Source: Clostridia bacterium
GTDB lineage: Bacteria > Bacillota_A > Clostridia > Oscillospirales > Acutalibacteraceae
DNA: 64,000 nucleotides
Direction of reading: 5' to 3'
Assembly (NCBI GenBank): GCA_017456015.1
Contig: JAFTLL010000001.1
Span: 1-64,000 of the forward strand
The notes under the pieces were generated by a model that ran no database searches, was not told the origin of the DNA, and saw nothing but the letters and a program-made list of their open reading frames with translations. The number at the start of each line of letters is the position of its first letter. Position 1 is the first letter of the stretch. The translations under genes and the position numbers were made by a program. Shown piece by piece: positions 28,491-36,723 of this stretch.

Positions 28491-29776
28491 TAACACCCGC
28501 TGTTTTTATAAATAATATTTTCTCTTGCAGGACCGTTGGAAACCATTGTAATCGGTACGCCGATTTCCTTTTCGATAAATTCAATATATTTGCGGCAGTT
28601 TTCGGGCAGCTTGTCATACTCTGTGATACCCGAAACATCGCATTTCCAGCCGGGGAGTACGGTCAGTACCGGTTTGGCTTTTTCCAAAAGCGGAGTAACC
28701 GGGAATTCTTTGGTGATTTTTCCGTCGATTTCATAGCCGGTGCAAATCGGGATTTCGTCCAGATAACCCAGCGCGTCGACAACGGTCAGCACCACCTGGG
28801 TTGCGCTTTGCACCTCACAGCCGTAACGGGTAGCAACCGCGTCAAACCAGCCCATTCGCCGCGGACGCCCGGTGGTGGCACCGTATTCGCCGCCGTCAGC
28901 ACCGTTGTTGCGCATTTTTTCGGCTTCCTCGCCAAAGATTTCACTGACAAAAGCGCCTGCGCCTACTGCGCTGGAATATGCCTTTACCACGGTGATGATT
29001 TCCTTAATCGCATAGGGCGGTACGCCTGCACCGATGGCACCGTAGCCGGCGAGTGTGGAGGAGGAGGTCACCATAGGATAGATACCGTAATCGGTGTCCT
29101 TTAAAGAACCGAGCTGACCTTCCAACAGAATGGTTTTACCGGCACGCTCTGCGTCACGCAAAAGAACGTGTGTGTCGGTGACATAATCTTTGATTTTCTC
29201 ACGCCAACCCAGCATGGTTTTGAAAATTTCATCGACATCCAGTTCAGGCTTTTTATAAAGAGTACGAATCAAGGTGTTTTTCACCTCAACAACAGCGCAT
29301 AGGCGCTTGTACAAAGCCTCCTCATCAAATAATTCACAAACCTGGAAACCGATTTTCGCATATTTGTCCGAATAAAAAGGCGCGATACCCGATTTGGTGG
29401 AACCAAAGCTGTTTTTGCCCAGCCGTTCCTCTTCGTAGCAATCGAAAAGTATATGATAGGGCATAACCATCTGTGCACGGTTGGAAATACAAATCTTCGG
29501 CATGGGAACACCGCGTCCGGTGATTTCGTCCAGTTCTTCAACAAATTGGTCAATATTCAACGCAACGCCGGTACCGATAATATTGGTTACATTGCTGTTG
29601 AAAACACCGGATGGCAGAATGTGCAAAGCAAATTTTCCATAATTATTTTTAATCGTATGTCCCGCATTTGCACCGCCCTGAAAACGAACAACAATATCCG
29701 AGTTTGTGGCGAGCATATCGGTGATTTTACCTTTACCCTCGTCGCCCCAGTTGGCGCCGACAACTGCTTTTACCAT
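28490..29776 (-). CDS. purA: Adenylosuccinate synthetase
   Basis: Joins IMP and aspartate using GTP, the first step to AMP. The 428-residue protein starts MVKAVVGANWGDEGKGK with the GTP-binding loop, followed by RFQGGANAGHTI and the later YGAIGAGVPP and TTGRPRRMGWFD. The ATG at 29776 is chosen because AAGGA lies at the right distance and the protein then begins at the family start. A longer frame to 29995 has a non-homologous N-terminal extension. Confidence 0.97.
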   Translation of the reverse strand: MVKAVVGANWGDEGKGKITDMLATNSDIVVRFQGGANAGHTIKNNYGKFALHILPSGVFNSNVTNIIGTGVALNIDQFVEELDEITGRGVPMPKICISNRAQMVMPYHILFDCYEEERLGKNSFGSTKSGIAPFYSDKYAKIGFQVCELFDEEALYKRLCAVVEVKNTLIRTLYKKPELDVDEIFKTMLGWREKIKDYVTDTHVLLRDAERAGKTILLEGQLGSLKDTDYGIYPMVTSSSTLAGYGAIGAGVPPYAIKEIITVVKAYSSAVGAGAFVSEIFGEEAEKMRNNGADGGEYGATTGRPRRMGWFDAVATRYGCEVQSATQVVLTVVDALGYLDEIPICTGYEIDGKITKEFPVTPLLEKAKPVLTVLPGWKCDVSGITEYDKLPENCRKYIEFIEKEIGVPITMVSNGPARENIIYKNSGC

Positions 29777-29809
29777 TACAATCATTCCTTTACATAATTT
29801 GACAGAATA

Positions 29810-29838
29810 ATTATAGCATATTTCTTTTCCAATGTATA
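29810..29838 (-). promoter_or_regulatory. Promoter of purA-yhaM
   Basis: On the - strand, TATACA (29838-29833) and TATAAT (29815-29810) are separated by 17 bases, about 34 bases before the purA start. No purine riboswitch-like structure is seen in the short leader. Confidence 0.6.
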
Positions 29839-29921
29839 GTAAAATTTTGTTTTTTCCGGCATATTTTGGCGCTTGTCTGTCATAGTTGTATACCATGGGG
29901 AGAATAAAGGGGATAAAGAGT

Positions 29922-30674
29922 ATGAGATATGTAATATTAACAAAAAAACAAGCAGTGGGGATTTGTGCGGCGGTGCTTTGCTTTGCTGCTGTCATGGTCT
30001 GCTCTATCGGCGTTTTTGCGAACAGTGAACGGCTGTTGCCGATTTACAGCGTGGGAACCGAAAAGAAACAGATTGCCATTTCATTTGATGCGGCTTGGGG
30101 GAATGACGATACCGAAACGCTGATTGACATACTTGGCCGATATAAAGTAAAAGCAACCTTTTTTGTGGTCGGCGCATGGGTGGATAAATACCCCGAATCG
30201 GTCAAACAGTTATCAGATGCAGGGCATCAAATCCAAAACCATTCCGATACCCATCCGCATATGCCGCAGCTTTCTACCGCCCAAATGATTGAAGAGCTGA
30301 AAAATTGCAATCAAAAAATTGCGAAAATCACCGGCAAGACACCGACGCTGTTCCGTCCGCCCTATGGGGATTATAACAATTCGGTCATTTCGGCCGTCGA
30401 CAGTATTGATATGTATACGATTCAATGGGATGTCGACAGTCTGGACTGGAAGGATACCGCCACAGCCGATTCGATTGCCAACCGTGTGGTCAGCAATGTG
30501 AAAAACGGCAGTATTGTCTTGTTCCATAACGATGCCGACCACACACCCGAAGCCCTGCCGACCATTTTGGAACAGCTTACAAAGCAAGGCTACGAATTTG
30601 TTTTTATCAGCGACCTGATTTATAAAGAAAACTATCAGATCGACCACACAGGCAAGCAAATCACGAACAATTAA
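29922..30674 (+). CDS. Polysaccharide deacetylase (PdaB-like)
   Basis: A NodB-domain deacetylase of 250 residues with an N-terminal signal/anchor segment (AVGICAAVLCFAAVMVCSIG). Catalytic motifs: AISFDAAWGNDDT (catalytic base and metal Asp; the second Asp of the usual DDG is replaced by AAW, as in PdaB), HSDTHPHM (metal His pair), and RPPYGDYN. It probably acts on cell-wall peptidoglycan or glycan. PdaB-type proteins are sporulation-linked in Bacillus. ATG 29922 is preferred as AAGGGGAT is nine bases upstream. It is divergent from purA. Confidence 0.9.
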   Translation: MRYVILTKKQAVGICAAVLCFAAVMVCSIGVFANSERLLPIYSVGTEKKQIAISFDAAWGNDDTETLIDILGRYKVKATFFVVGAWVDKYPESVKQLSDAGHQIQNHSDTHPHMPQLSTAQMIEELKNCNQKIAKITGKTPTLFRPPYGDYNNSVISAVDSIDMYTIQWDVDSLDWKDTATADSIANRVVSNVKNGSIVLFHNDADHTPEALPTILEQLTKQGYEFVFISDLIYKENYQIDHTGKQITNN

Positions 30675-30712
30675 AAACAGGCGCGCAAGGAAAACCTTGC
30701 GCGCCTGTTTGT
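30675..30712 (+). terminator. Intrinsic terminator after the deacetylase gene
   Basis: A 14-bp GC-rich stem (ACAGGCGCGCAAGG / CCTTGCGCGCCTGT) with an AAAA loop is followed by TTTGTT. Confidence 0.85.
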
Positions 30713-30799
30713 TGGGCTGACGAGCATTAAGAAAAGAATTGAAAAACATGGGTGTCTGTGGTAGAATACAAATAAAAGTGATGACAAGAGTGTTGCAAG

Positions 30800-31480
30800 A
30801 TGAAAAATATTTTATTCGATTTAGACGATACATTATTAAATTTTGGAAAAGCCGAGAGAATTGCGCTGACCAAAACTCTGGTACATTTTGGTATCGAACC
30901 GCGGGAGGAAGTTTTGGCTCGGTACAGCGAACTGAATTTAGCGCAATGGAAGCGCTTGGAAAAGGGCGAGCTTACCAGAGAGCAGGTCAAGGTTCGTCGA
31001 TATGCGCTACTGTTCGATGAGCTGGGCGTGGATTGTTCACCGGCAGATGCTACTGCCTTTTATGAAACGCAATTGAGCATAGGACATTATTTTGTTGAAG
31101 GTGCCGAAGCCGTATTGCAGGCCCTCTATCCGGTTTACCGGCTGTATCTTGTGACCAATGGAACGGCAAGGGTGCAACACGGCCGGATTGAAAGTGCAGG
31201 GATTGCCCGTTACTTTTCTGGGATGTTTATATCGCAGGAAATCGGCTTTGATAAACCGCAGGCGCAGTTTTTTACATATTGCTTTGCGCAAATCCCGGAT
31301 TTTTGCAAAGCCGATACCGTTATCGTGGGGGATAGCCTTTCTTCGGATATTTTAGGTGGTAAAAATGCCGGTATAACGACGGTTTGGTTTAATCCGAAGC
31401 ACCAGCCCGGCGGAGAAATTGTACCGGATTATGAAATAGACAGCCTATCGGCTTTGCCGGGGCTTTTGCAGGGAATTTAA
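30800..31480 (+). CDS. YjjG-type HAD nucleotidase
   Basis: A 226-residue HAD subfamily IA phosphatase, similar to YjjG, which removes phosphate from (non-canonical) pyrimidine nucleotides. Motif I is LFDLDDTLLNF, motif II LVTNGTA, the lysine is in GFDKPQAQFF, and motif IV is TVIVGDSLSSDILGG. A helical cap lies at about residues 18-90. The ribosome binding site is weak. It is 15 bases upstream of another HAD gene. Confidence 0.88.
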   Translation: MKNILFDLDDTLLNFGKAERIALTKTLVHFGIEPREEVLARYSELNLAQWKRLEKGELTREQVKVRRYALLFDELGVDCSPADATAFYETQLSIGHYFVEGAEAVLQALYPVYRLYLVTNGTARVQHGRIESAGIARYFSGMFISQEIGFDKPQAQFFTYCFAQIPDFCKADTVIVGDSLSSDILGGKNAGITTVWFNPKHQPGGEIVPDYEIDSLSALPGLLQGI

Positions 31481-31495
31481 AAAGGAGGTGTTGCC

Positions 31496-32239
31496 ATGCT
31501 GCGAATGATTGCCTGTGATTTGGACGGAACCTTGCTCCCCAAAGGAGAAATGGTCCTTTCCGGAGAGGTTTTGGACACCGTTCGCTATGTAACCGACAAG
31601 GGTGCGTATTTTGCGGTTTGCAGCGGGCGGCCCTACCATGAACTGCGTCGGCTGTTTCAACCGGTGCACAATCGCATCATTTATATCAGCCATGACGGCG
31701 CATTGGCTATGCTTCGAAATTGTGTGCAATACAAACGGCCATTGGTTAAATCTTTGCTCGAAGAAACGATAGTCCAAACGGCAGAAAAATGCGAAGGCAT
31801 TTTGTTTATGGGAAAAGAGAACACCTATTGTCCCGCATGCAAACCGGATTTGTATATGCCGCTTAGGCAACGCTATGGAACGAATATACAAAAAACCGAA
31901 AACCTAAACGCCATGGGCGAAGAATTGCTGAAACTTTGCTATTATAAGTATAAAGGCGAGTTTCCGGTGCCGGAGGGTATGCGCATTGCCTTTCAAGACA
32001 GCGAGTGGTTGGAATTAACCTGCGGTCATGCGGACAAGGGGAGGGCGCTGCACGCGGTTTGCCGCCGATTGGGGGTAGACACGGCACAGGTTGCCGCCTT
32101 TGGGGACGGCGAAAATGATTTGCCGATGTTTGCCGCGGTAGGCCATCGATATGCTGTATCGCCGAAATGCGAAGCGGTCATACAAGCGGCCGACGAGATA
32201 ATCACAGATGTTTCGGTCAAAATAAAAGAAATTTTATAG
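31496..32239 (+). CDS. Cof-type HAD hydrolase
   Basis: A 247-residue HAD IIB phosphatase acting on sugar phosphates or cofactors. Motif I is IACDLDGTLL, motif II FAVCSGRPYHE, and the C-terminal motif is VAAFGDGENDLPMF. A C2-type cap lies between residues 80 and 180. It has a strong AAAAGGAGGTG site and is in an operon with the upstream HAD gene. It directly precedes the microcompartment operon but is separated from it by a terminator. Confidence 0.92.
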   Translation: MLRMIACDLDGTLLPKGEMVLSGEVLDTVRYVTDKGAYFAVCSGRPYHELRRLFQPVHNRIIYISHDGALAMLRNCVQYKRPLVKSLLEETIVQTAEKCEGILFMGKENTYCPACKPDLYMPLRQRYGTNIQKTENLNAMGEELLKLCYYKYKGEFPVPEGMRIAFQDSEWLELTCGHADKGRALHAVCRRLGVDTAQVAAFGDGENDLPMFAAVGHRYAVSPKCEAVIQAADEIITDVSVKIKEIL

Positions 32240-32240
32240 A

Positions 32241-32279
32241 AAAACAACATGATTTCTGCGGAAATTATGTTGTTTTTTT
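32241..32279 (+). terminator. Intrinsic terminator before the microcompartment operon
   Basis: AAAACAACATGATTTC pairs with GAAATTATGTTGTTTT (one mismatch) around TGCG and continues into a T run. Confidence 0.85.
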
Positions 32280-32331
32280 GTTTTTACGGACAAAAACCCA
32301 AAAAAATATCTGTGTTTTTGTTGTTTTTCTA

Positions 32332-32360
32332 TTGACAAATGTGGTTTTGCTTGTTATTAT
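32332..32360 (+). promoter_or_regulatory. Main promoter of the microcompartment operon
   Basis: TTGACA at 32332-32337 and TATTAT at 32355-32360 are 17 bases apart. The 60 bases upstream are rich in GTTTTT units (G at 32280, 32314 and 32323), possible regulator sites. The GRE ATG lies 72 bases downstream. Confidence 0.85.
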
Positions 32361-32432
32361 TATGGTAGTTCAATGTCAAAAGATGAAAAAACACCCAAAT
32401 TTACACATATATTCATACGGGAGGTAATCTGT

Positions 32433-34958
32433 ATGCAGTTTTATTCGGAGCCGATTCAAAAGAGCCCGAGAATACAGGGTCTGATTGACCATTTATTTGA
32501 AAAAATGCCCGAGGTTCGGGCGGATAGGGCGGTGCTCTTGACCGAATCCTATCGGCAGACCGAGAGCGAGCCGATGATTACGCGCAGAGCAAAGGCCTTC
32601 AAGCATATTTTGGAGAACATTCCAATTACCATTCGTCCGAACGAGTTGGTGGTAGGAAGCGCTACGCTCGAACCGCGCGGCTGTCAGGTTTTCCCGGAGT
32701 ATTCCTATGCATGGCTGGAAAGCGAGTTTGATACTCTGGCAACCCGTTCGGCAGACCCGTTTTATATCAGCGAGGAAACCAAGAGCGCATTGCGTGAGGT
32801 TTTCAAGTACTGGAAGGGAAGAACTTCGAGTGAACTGGCCAACGATTACATGACCGAGGAAGCGCGTGCTTCGATTGAACATAATATATTCACTCCTGGC
32901 AACTATTTTTATAACGGTGTCGGCCATGTGACGGTAAATTACGGCAAGGTGCTGAAAATCGGCTACAAAGGTATTATTGAAGAAGCCAAAGCCGAATTGG
33001 CCGCCTGCAAGCCAAGCGATGCCGACTATAATAAAAAGAGCCATTTTCTCAACGCGGTCATTATAAGCTGTGAAGCGGCCATCACCTATGCGCGCCGCTA
33101 TGCACAATTGGCTTTGGAACTTTCGGACAAGGAAACCGATTCGGCACGCAAATTGGAGTTGCTGGTTATTGCGCACAATTGTGCGATGGTTCCCGAAAAC
33201 GGTGCAACTTCTTTCTATGAGGCAATCCAGTCCTTCTGGTTTGTACAGATGCTGTTGCAAATGGAATCGAGCGGCCACTCCGTTTCGCCCGGACGGTTTG
33301 ACCAATATATGTATCCTTATTATGAAAAGGATTTAAAAAGCGGTATTATCACGCGTGAGTTTGCGCAAGAATTGATGGATTGCGTATGGGTTAAATTGAA
33401 TGATTTGGATAAGGTTCGCGATGCGGCTTCGGCCGAGGGCTTTGCCGGATACAGCGTATTCCAAAACCTAATCGCCGGCGGCCAGGATGTCAACGGCATG
33501 GACGCAACCAACGACCTTTCCTTTATGTGTATCAACGCGACCATGCATGTAATGCTGCCGCAGCCCTCCTTCTCGGTTCGCGTATGGAACGGCACGCCCC
33601 ACGAGTTTTTAATTCGCGCAGCCGAATTAACCCGTACCGGTGTAGGCTTGCCGGCCTATTACAATGACGAGGTCATCATTCCGGCGCTCATCAACCGCGG
33701 ACTGACCATTCAGGACGCGCGGAATTACAATATTATCGGTTGTGTGGAACCGCAGGTTTCGGGCAAGACCGACGGTTGGCACGATGCGGCCTTCTTTAAT
33801 ATGTGCCGTCCGCTCGAACTGGTTTTCTCCAACGGTATGGATAACGGGGTCCAGGTTGGTCTGCAAACCGGCGAGGTTGAGCAGATGCAGAGTTTTGAGG
33901 CTTTTTACGATGCCTACAAAAAGCAAATGGCATACCAGATAGAATTGATGGTCAATGCCGACAACGCAATTGATATTGCCCACGCCGAGCGTTGCCCGTT
34001 GCCCTACCTTTCCTCAATGATTGAGGATTGTATCGGCCGCGGCAAGTCGGTGCAGGAAGGCGGCGCGATTTACAACTTTACCGGTCCGCAGGGCTTCGGT
34101 GTAGCTAATATGGCAGATGCGCTTTGGGCAATCAAGGAACTGGTTTTTGAACAGAAAAAATATACAATGGCCGATTTCAAGGCCGCTCTTCGGGATAACT
34201 ACGGTAAGGAAACCGACCTGCATGAGGCAGAGCGTCTGACAACGGCGGCTGTAAAGCAACTGGTTGAACAGGGCAAAACGCCAAGCGAGCAAGACGTCGC
34301 CTACATATTTAATAAAGTACGGGAAAACAATTGCCCGGCAGACAGAAAAGAATTTTACAATCGTATGCTCGCCGATATTGAGGCACTGCCGAAATTCGGT
34401 AATGACCACCGCGAACTCGACCTGTTCGCTCGCGATGTGGCTTATACCTACACCCGTCCGTTAGAGCAATACGAAAATCCGCGCGGCGGTAAGTACCAAG
34501 CCGGCTTGTATCCGGTTTCGGCCAATGTACCGCTCGGTGCCCAGACCGGTGCAACACCCGACGGCCGTTTGGCACATACACCGGTTGCAGATGGCGTTTC
34601 GCCGGCGGCCGGCCGAGATGTAAACGGACCCACAGCGGCCGCCAATTCGGTTGCCAGACTGGACCATTACATCGCTTCTAACGGAACGCTGTACAATATG
34701 AAATTCCATCCGTCGGCACTGTCCGGCAGGGAAGGACTGGAAAACTTTGTGGCTTTGATTCGTTCCTACTTTGACCAAAAGGGAAGCCATATGCAGTTTA
34801 ATGTTGTCAGCAAAGAAACTCTGTTGGACGCGCAAAAGCATCCGGAACAATATCGTTCCTTGGTTGTGCGCGTTGCCGGATACAGTGCATTGTTCACAAC
34901 CCTCTCCCGCTCTTTGCAAAATGATATTATCAACCGTACAGAACAAGCCAAATGGTAA
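32433..34958 (+). CDS. Glycyl radical propanediol/glycerol dehydratase (B12-independent)
   Basis: The signature enzyme of the microcompartment, probably dehydrating 1,2-propanediol to propionaldehyde. The 841-residue protein has the thiyl-radical site GCVEP with Cys437 and Glu439, the pattern of glycyl radical diol dehydratases and choline lyase, and the glycyl radical loop RVAGYSA with Gly816, 26 residues from the end. The ATG at 32433 follows GGGAGGTAA. An upstream ATG at 32373 lies at the transcription start and is rejected. The aldolase, PduP and PduL in the operon favour propanediol over choline. No encapsulation-peptide extension is visible at either end. Confidence 0.9.
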   Translation: MQFYSEPIQKSPRIQGLIDHLFEKMPEVRADRAVLLTESYRQTESEPMITRRAKAFKHILENIPITIRPNELVVGSATLEPRGCQVFPEYSYAWLESEFDTLATRSADPFYISEETKSALREVFKYWKGRTSSELANDYMTEEARASIEHNIFTPGNYFYNGVGHVTVNYGKVLKIGYKGIIEEAKAELAACKPSDADYNKKSHFLNAVIISCEAAITYARRYAQLALELSDKETDSARKLELLVIAHNCAMVPENGATSFYEAIQSFWFVQMLLQMESSGHSVSPGRFDQYMYPYYEKDLKSGIITREFAQELMDCVWVKLNDLDKVRDAASAEGFAGYSVFQNLIAGGQDVNGMDATNDLSFMCINATMHVMLPQPSFSVRVWNGTPHEFLIRAAELTRTGVGLPAYYNDEVIIPALINRGLTIQDARNYNIIGCVEPQVSGKTDGWHDAAFFNMCRPLELVFSNGMDNGVQVGLQTGEVEQMQSFEAFYDAYKKQMAYQIELMVNADNAIDIAHAERCPLPYLSSMIEDCIGRGKSVQEGGAIYNFTGPQGFGVANMADALWAIKELVFEQKKYTMADFKAALRDNYGKETDLHEAERLTTAAVKQLVEQGKTPSEQDVAYIFNKVRENNCPADRKEFYNRMLADIEALPKFGNDHRELDLFARDVAYTYTRPLEQYENPRGGKYQAGLYPVSANVPLGAQTGATPDGRLAHTPVADGVSPAAGRDVNGPTAAANSVARLDHYIASNGTLYNMKFHPSALSGREGLENFVALIRSYFDQKGSHMQFNVVSKETLLDAQKHPEQYRSLVVRVAGYSALFTTLSRSLQNDIINRTEQAKW

Positions 34959-34997
34959 AAACGGTGATAGTAATTTGTAAAGAAAGGAGAAAAGGAC

Positions 34998-35783
34998 ATG
35001 GACAATCGCTCGGTAACCGGAAGAATATTTGACATTCAGCGCTTTTCCATACATGACGGGCCGGGCATTCGTACCATTGTTTTTTTGAAGGGCTGTGTCC
35101 TGCGATGCCGTTGGTGCTGCAACCCCGAATCGCAATCCTATGAAATACAACATATGCGAATGGGTGGCAAGGACAAAATTGTCGGTCGTGACGTTACGGT
35201 CGGTGAGGTTATCGATGAGGTTGTAAAAGACCGCCCTTACTACCAACGCTCGGGCGGAGGCATGACCCTTTCGGGCGGAGAAAGTTTTTGCCAACCGACC
35301 TTTGCTTCGGCTCTCTTTCAGCAGGCAAAATCGGTTGGAATCAACACCGCGATTGAAACGACCTCCTGTGCCGCTTTTGAAACCATCGAACCTATTCTGC
35401 CGTACATCGATAACTATTTGATGGATATTAAGCATATGGATTCGGCAAAGCACAAGGCCTTTACCACACAACCCAACGAACTCATGTTGGAAAACGCCGT
35501 AAAAATTGCCAAACAGGCAAAAAGAATGGTGGTTCGCGTTCCGGTAATTCCCACCTTTAACGATACAGTGGAAGAAATCGGAGAAATCGCCAAATTCACA
35601 GCCACTTTACAAGGCGTCGAAGAAATACATCTGCTGCCATACCATTCTTTTGGCAGAGATAAATATGACGGTCTGGGACGAAATTACCCTATGGGCGACC
35701 TTCGGTCTCCCGACCAAGAAAAAATGGAGTTGCTTTTGGACACGGCAAAACGCTATGGACTGAAAGCGCAGATTGGAGGTTAG
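34998..35783 (+). CDS. Glycyl radical enzyme activase (radical SAM)
   Basis: Abstracts hydrogen from the radical enzyme's glycine using SAM and a 4Fe-4S cluster. The 261-residue protein has CX3CX2C at Cys33, Cys37 and Cys40 (GCVLRCRWCCNPES), preceded by DGPGIRTIVFLKGC, and GGMTLSGGE in the SAM-binding region. The ferredoxin-like insert with two extra clusters, seen in most diol-dehydratase and choline-lyase activases, is absent, giving a PflA-like short form. GAAAGGAG precedes the ATG. It follows the radical enzyme by 39 bases. Confidence 0.92.
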   Translation: MDNRSVTGRIFDIQRFSIHDGPGIRTIVFLKGCVLRCRWCCNPESQSYEIQHMRMGGKDKIVGRDVTVGEVIDEVVKDRPYYQRSGGGMTLSGGESFCQPTFASALFQQAKSVGINTAIETTSCAAFETIEPILPYIDNYLMDIKHMDSAKHKAFTTQPNELMLENAVKIAKQAKRMVVRVPVIPTFNDTVEEIGEIAKFTATLQGVEEIHLLPYHSFGRDKYDGLGRNYPMGDLRSPDQEKMELLLDTAKRYGLKAQIGG

Positions 35784-35786
35784 AGC

Positions 35787-36164
35787 TTGGAAAAACAGAT
35801 TGTTTTATCGGAAGCAGAGAAGCTGCGCATTGTGCAGGAGCTTGTCCCCGGTAAGCAGATTACACTGGCGCACATCGTTGCAAATCCCGACCCGGTGCTT
35901 TATGTGAAACTCGGTCTTGACCCGGCTAAGGACCACTCGCACAGTGCGATTGGCATTATTACGATGACTCCAAGTGAGACCGCCATTATTGCAGCCGATA
36001 TCGCAATTAAGGCATCGGGCGCAGAAATCGGTTTCGTTGACCGTTTCAGCGGCACGCTGATTATGCTGGGCACAGTTTCCCAGGTAGATTCCGCGGTCAA
36101 AGCCGTTACCGATTATACGGAGCAGGTGCTGGACTTTACGGTCTGCCCGATTACCCGAACATGA
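35787..36164 (+). CDS. eutS: EutS/PduU-type circularly permuted shell protein
   Basis: A shell hexamer of the permuted BMC class, 125 residues. The N-terminal extension and the permuted start (RIVQELVPGKQITLAHIVANPDP) are characteristic, followed by AIGIITMTPSETAIIAADIAIKASGAEIGFVDR and a final TQ/TE-type segment (VKAVTDYTEQVLDFTVCPIT). It begins with TTG after GGAGGTTAGAGC. It overlaps the downstream GTPase gene by four bases, the eutS-eutP order of eut operons. Confidence 0.93.
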   Translation: MEKQIVLSEAEKLRIVQELVPGKQITLAHIVANPDPVLYVKLGLDPAKDHSHSAIGIITMTPSETAIIAADIAIKASGAEIGFVDRFSGTLIMLGTVSQVDSAVKAVTDYTEQVLDFTVCPITRT

Positions 36165-36601
36165 GCCGTCAGAAAAAATGCATCCTAATCGGGCGGAGTG
36201 GTAGCGGAAAAACCACCTTATCCCAAGCCTTGCATGAGGCACAAATCAGTTATGATAAAACCCAAACGGTTAAGCATGACGGCTGGCTGATTGATACGCC
36301 GGGTGAATATATCGAAAATGCCGTTTTCGGCGGTGCGGTTGCCGTTTATGCGTATGAGTCGGACATTGTCGGACTATTGCTGGCGGCAAACGAGCCCTAT
36401 TCGCTTTACAGCCCCAACATTACCTCAATGGCCAATCGCGAGGTTATCGGTGTGGTCACCAAGATTGACCGACCGGATGCAAATCCCGAGCGAGCGGCGC
36501 GGTGGTTAAGGAACTCTGGGTGCAAAAAGATTTTCTTTATCAGTTCTAAAACCGGGGAAGGAATCCAAGAACTCAAAGAATATTTGCAACAAAAAACATA
36601 A
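36161..36601 (+). CDS. eutP: EutP/PduV family small GTPase
   Basis: A 146-residue P-loop GTPase. G1 is GRSGSGKTT (residues 11-19), G3 is IDTPGEYIE, G4 is TKIDRPDA and the G5-like motif is ISSKTGEG. Family members associate with microcompartments, and PduV has been linked to shell positioning. Its exact role is unsettled. It overlaps the eutS-type gene by four bases, and its stop is followed by a 120-base regulatory gap. Confidence 0.92.
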   Translation: MSRQKKCILIGRSGSGKTTLSQALHEAQISYDKTQTVKHDGWLIDTPGEYIENAVFGGAVAVYAYESDIVGLLLAANEPYSLYSPNITSMANREVIGVVTKIDRPDANPERAARWLRNSGCKKIFFISSKTGEGIQELKEYLQQKT

Positions 36602-36611
36602 TTTAGCACAT

Positions 36612-36639
36612 AAACAAAGAAAAAACAAATAAAAACAAA
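36612..36639 (+). promoter_or_regulatory. Three phased AAACAAA repeats, candidate operator
   Basis: AAACAAA occurs at 36612-36618, 36623-36629 and 36633-36639, with the C residues 11 and 10 bases apart, about one helical turn. They sit 20 bases upstream of the internal promoter -35. A/T-rich direct repeats of this type are typical binding sites of DeoR-family regulators, and a DeoR gene is in the operon. The function is inference. Confidence 0.5.
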
Positions 36640-36658
36640 GAAAATCACAGATTTAATG

Positions 36659-36687
36659 TTGACTTTTGTTGATTTGTGTGATAAAGT
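36659..36687 (+). promoter_or_regulatory. Internal promoter before the aldolase
   Basis: TTGACT at 36659-36664 and TAAAGT at 36682-36687 are 17 bases apart. An ATG at 36688 falls right after the -10 and cannot be the translation start of this transcript. Confidence 0.7.
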
Positions 36688-36723
36688 ATGGTAGAAAACA
36701 AAAATATAAAAGGAGAAATAGGT

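Noticed and set aside
29777..29995. N-terminal extension of purA
   Set aside because: It runs through the promoter region and encodes sequence unlike any adenylosuccinate synthetase; the family start is at 29776.
32433..34958. Glycyl radical enzyme as choline trimethylamine-lyase (CutC)
   Set aside because: The GCVEP site is shared by diol dehydratases and CutC, but the operon has a class II aldolase and a short activase, and lacks the long N-terminal CutC extension. Propanediol dehydratase fits better; a tree would settle it.
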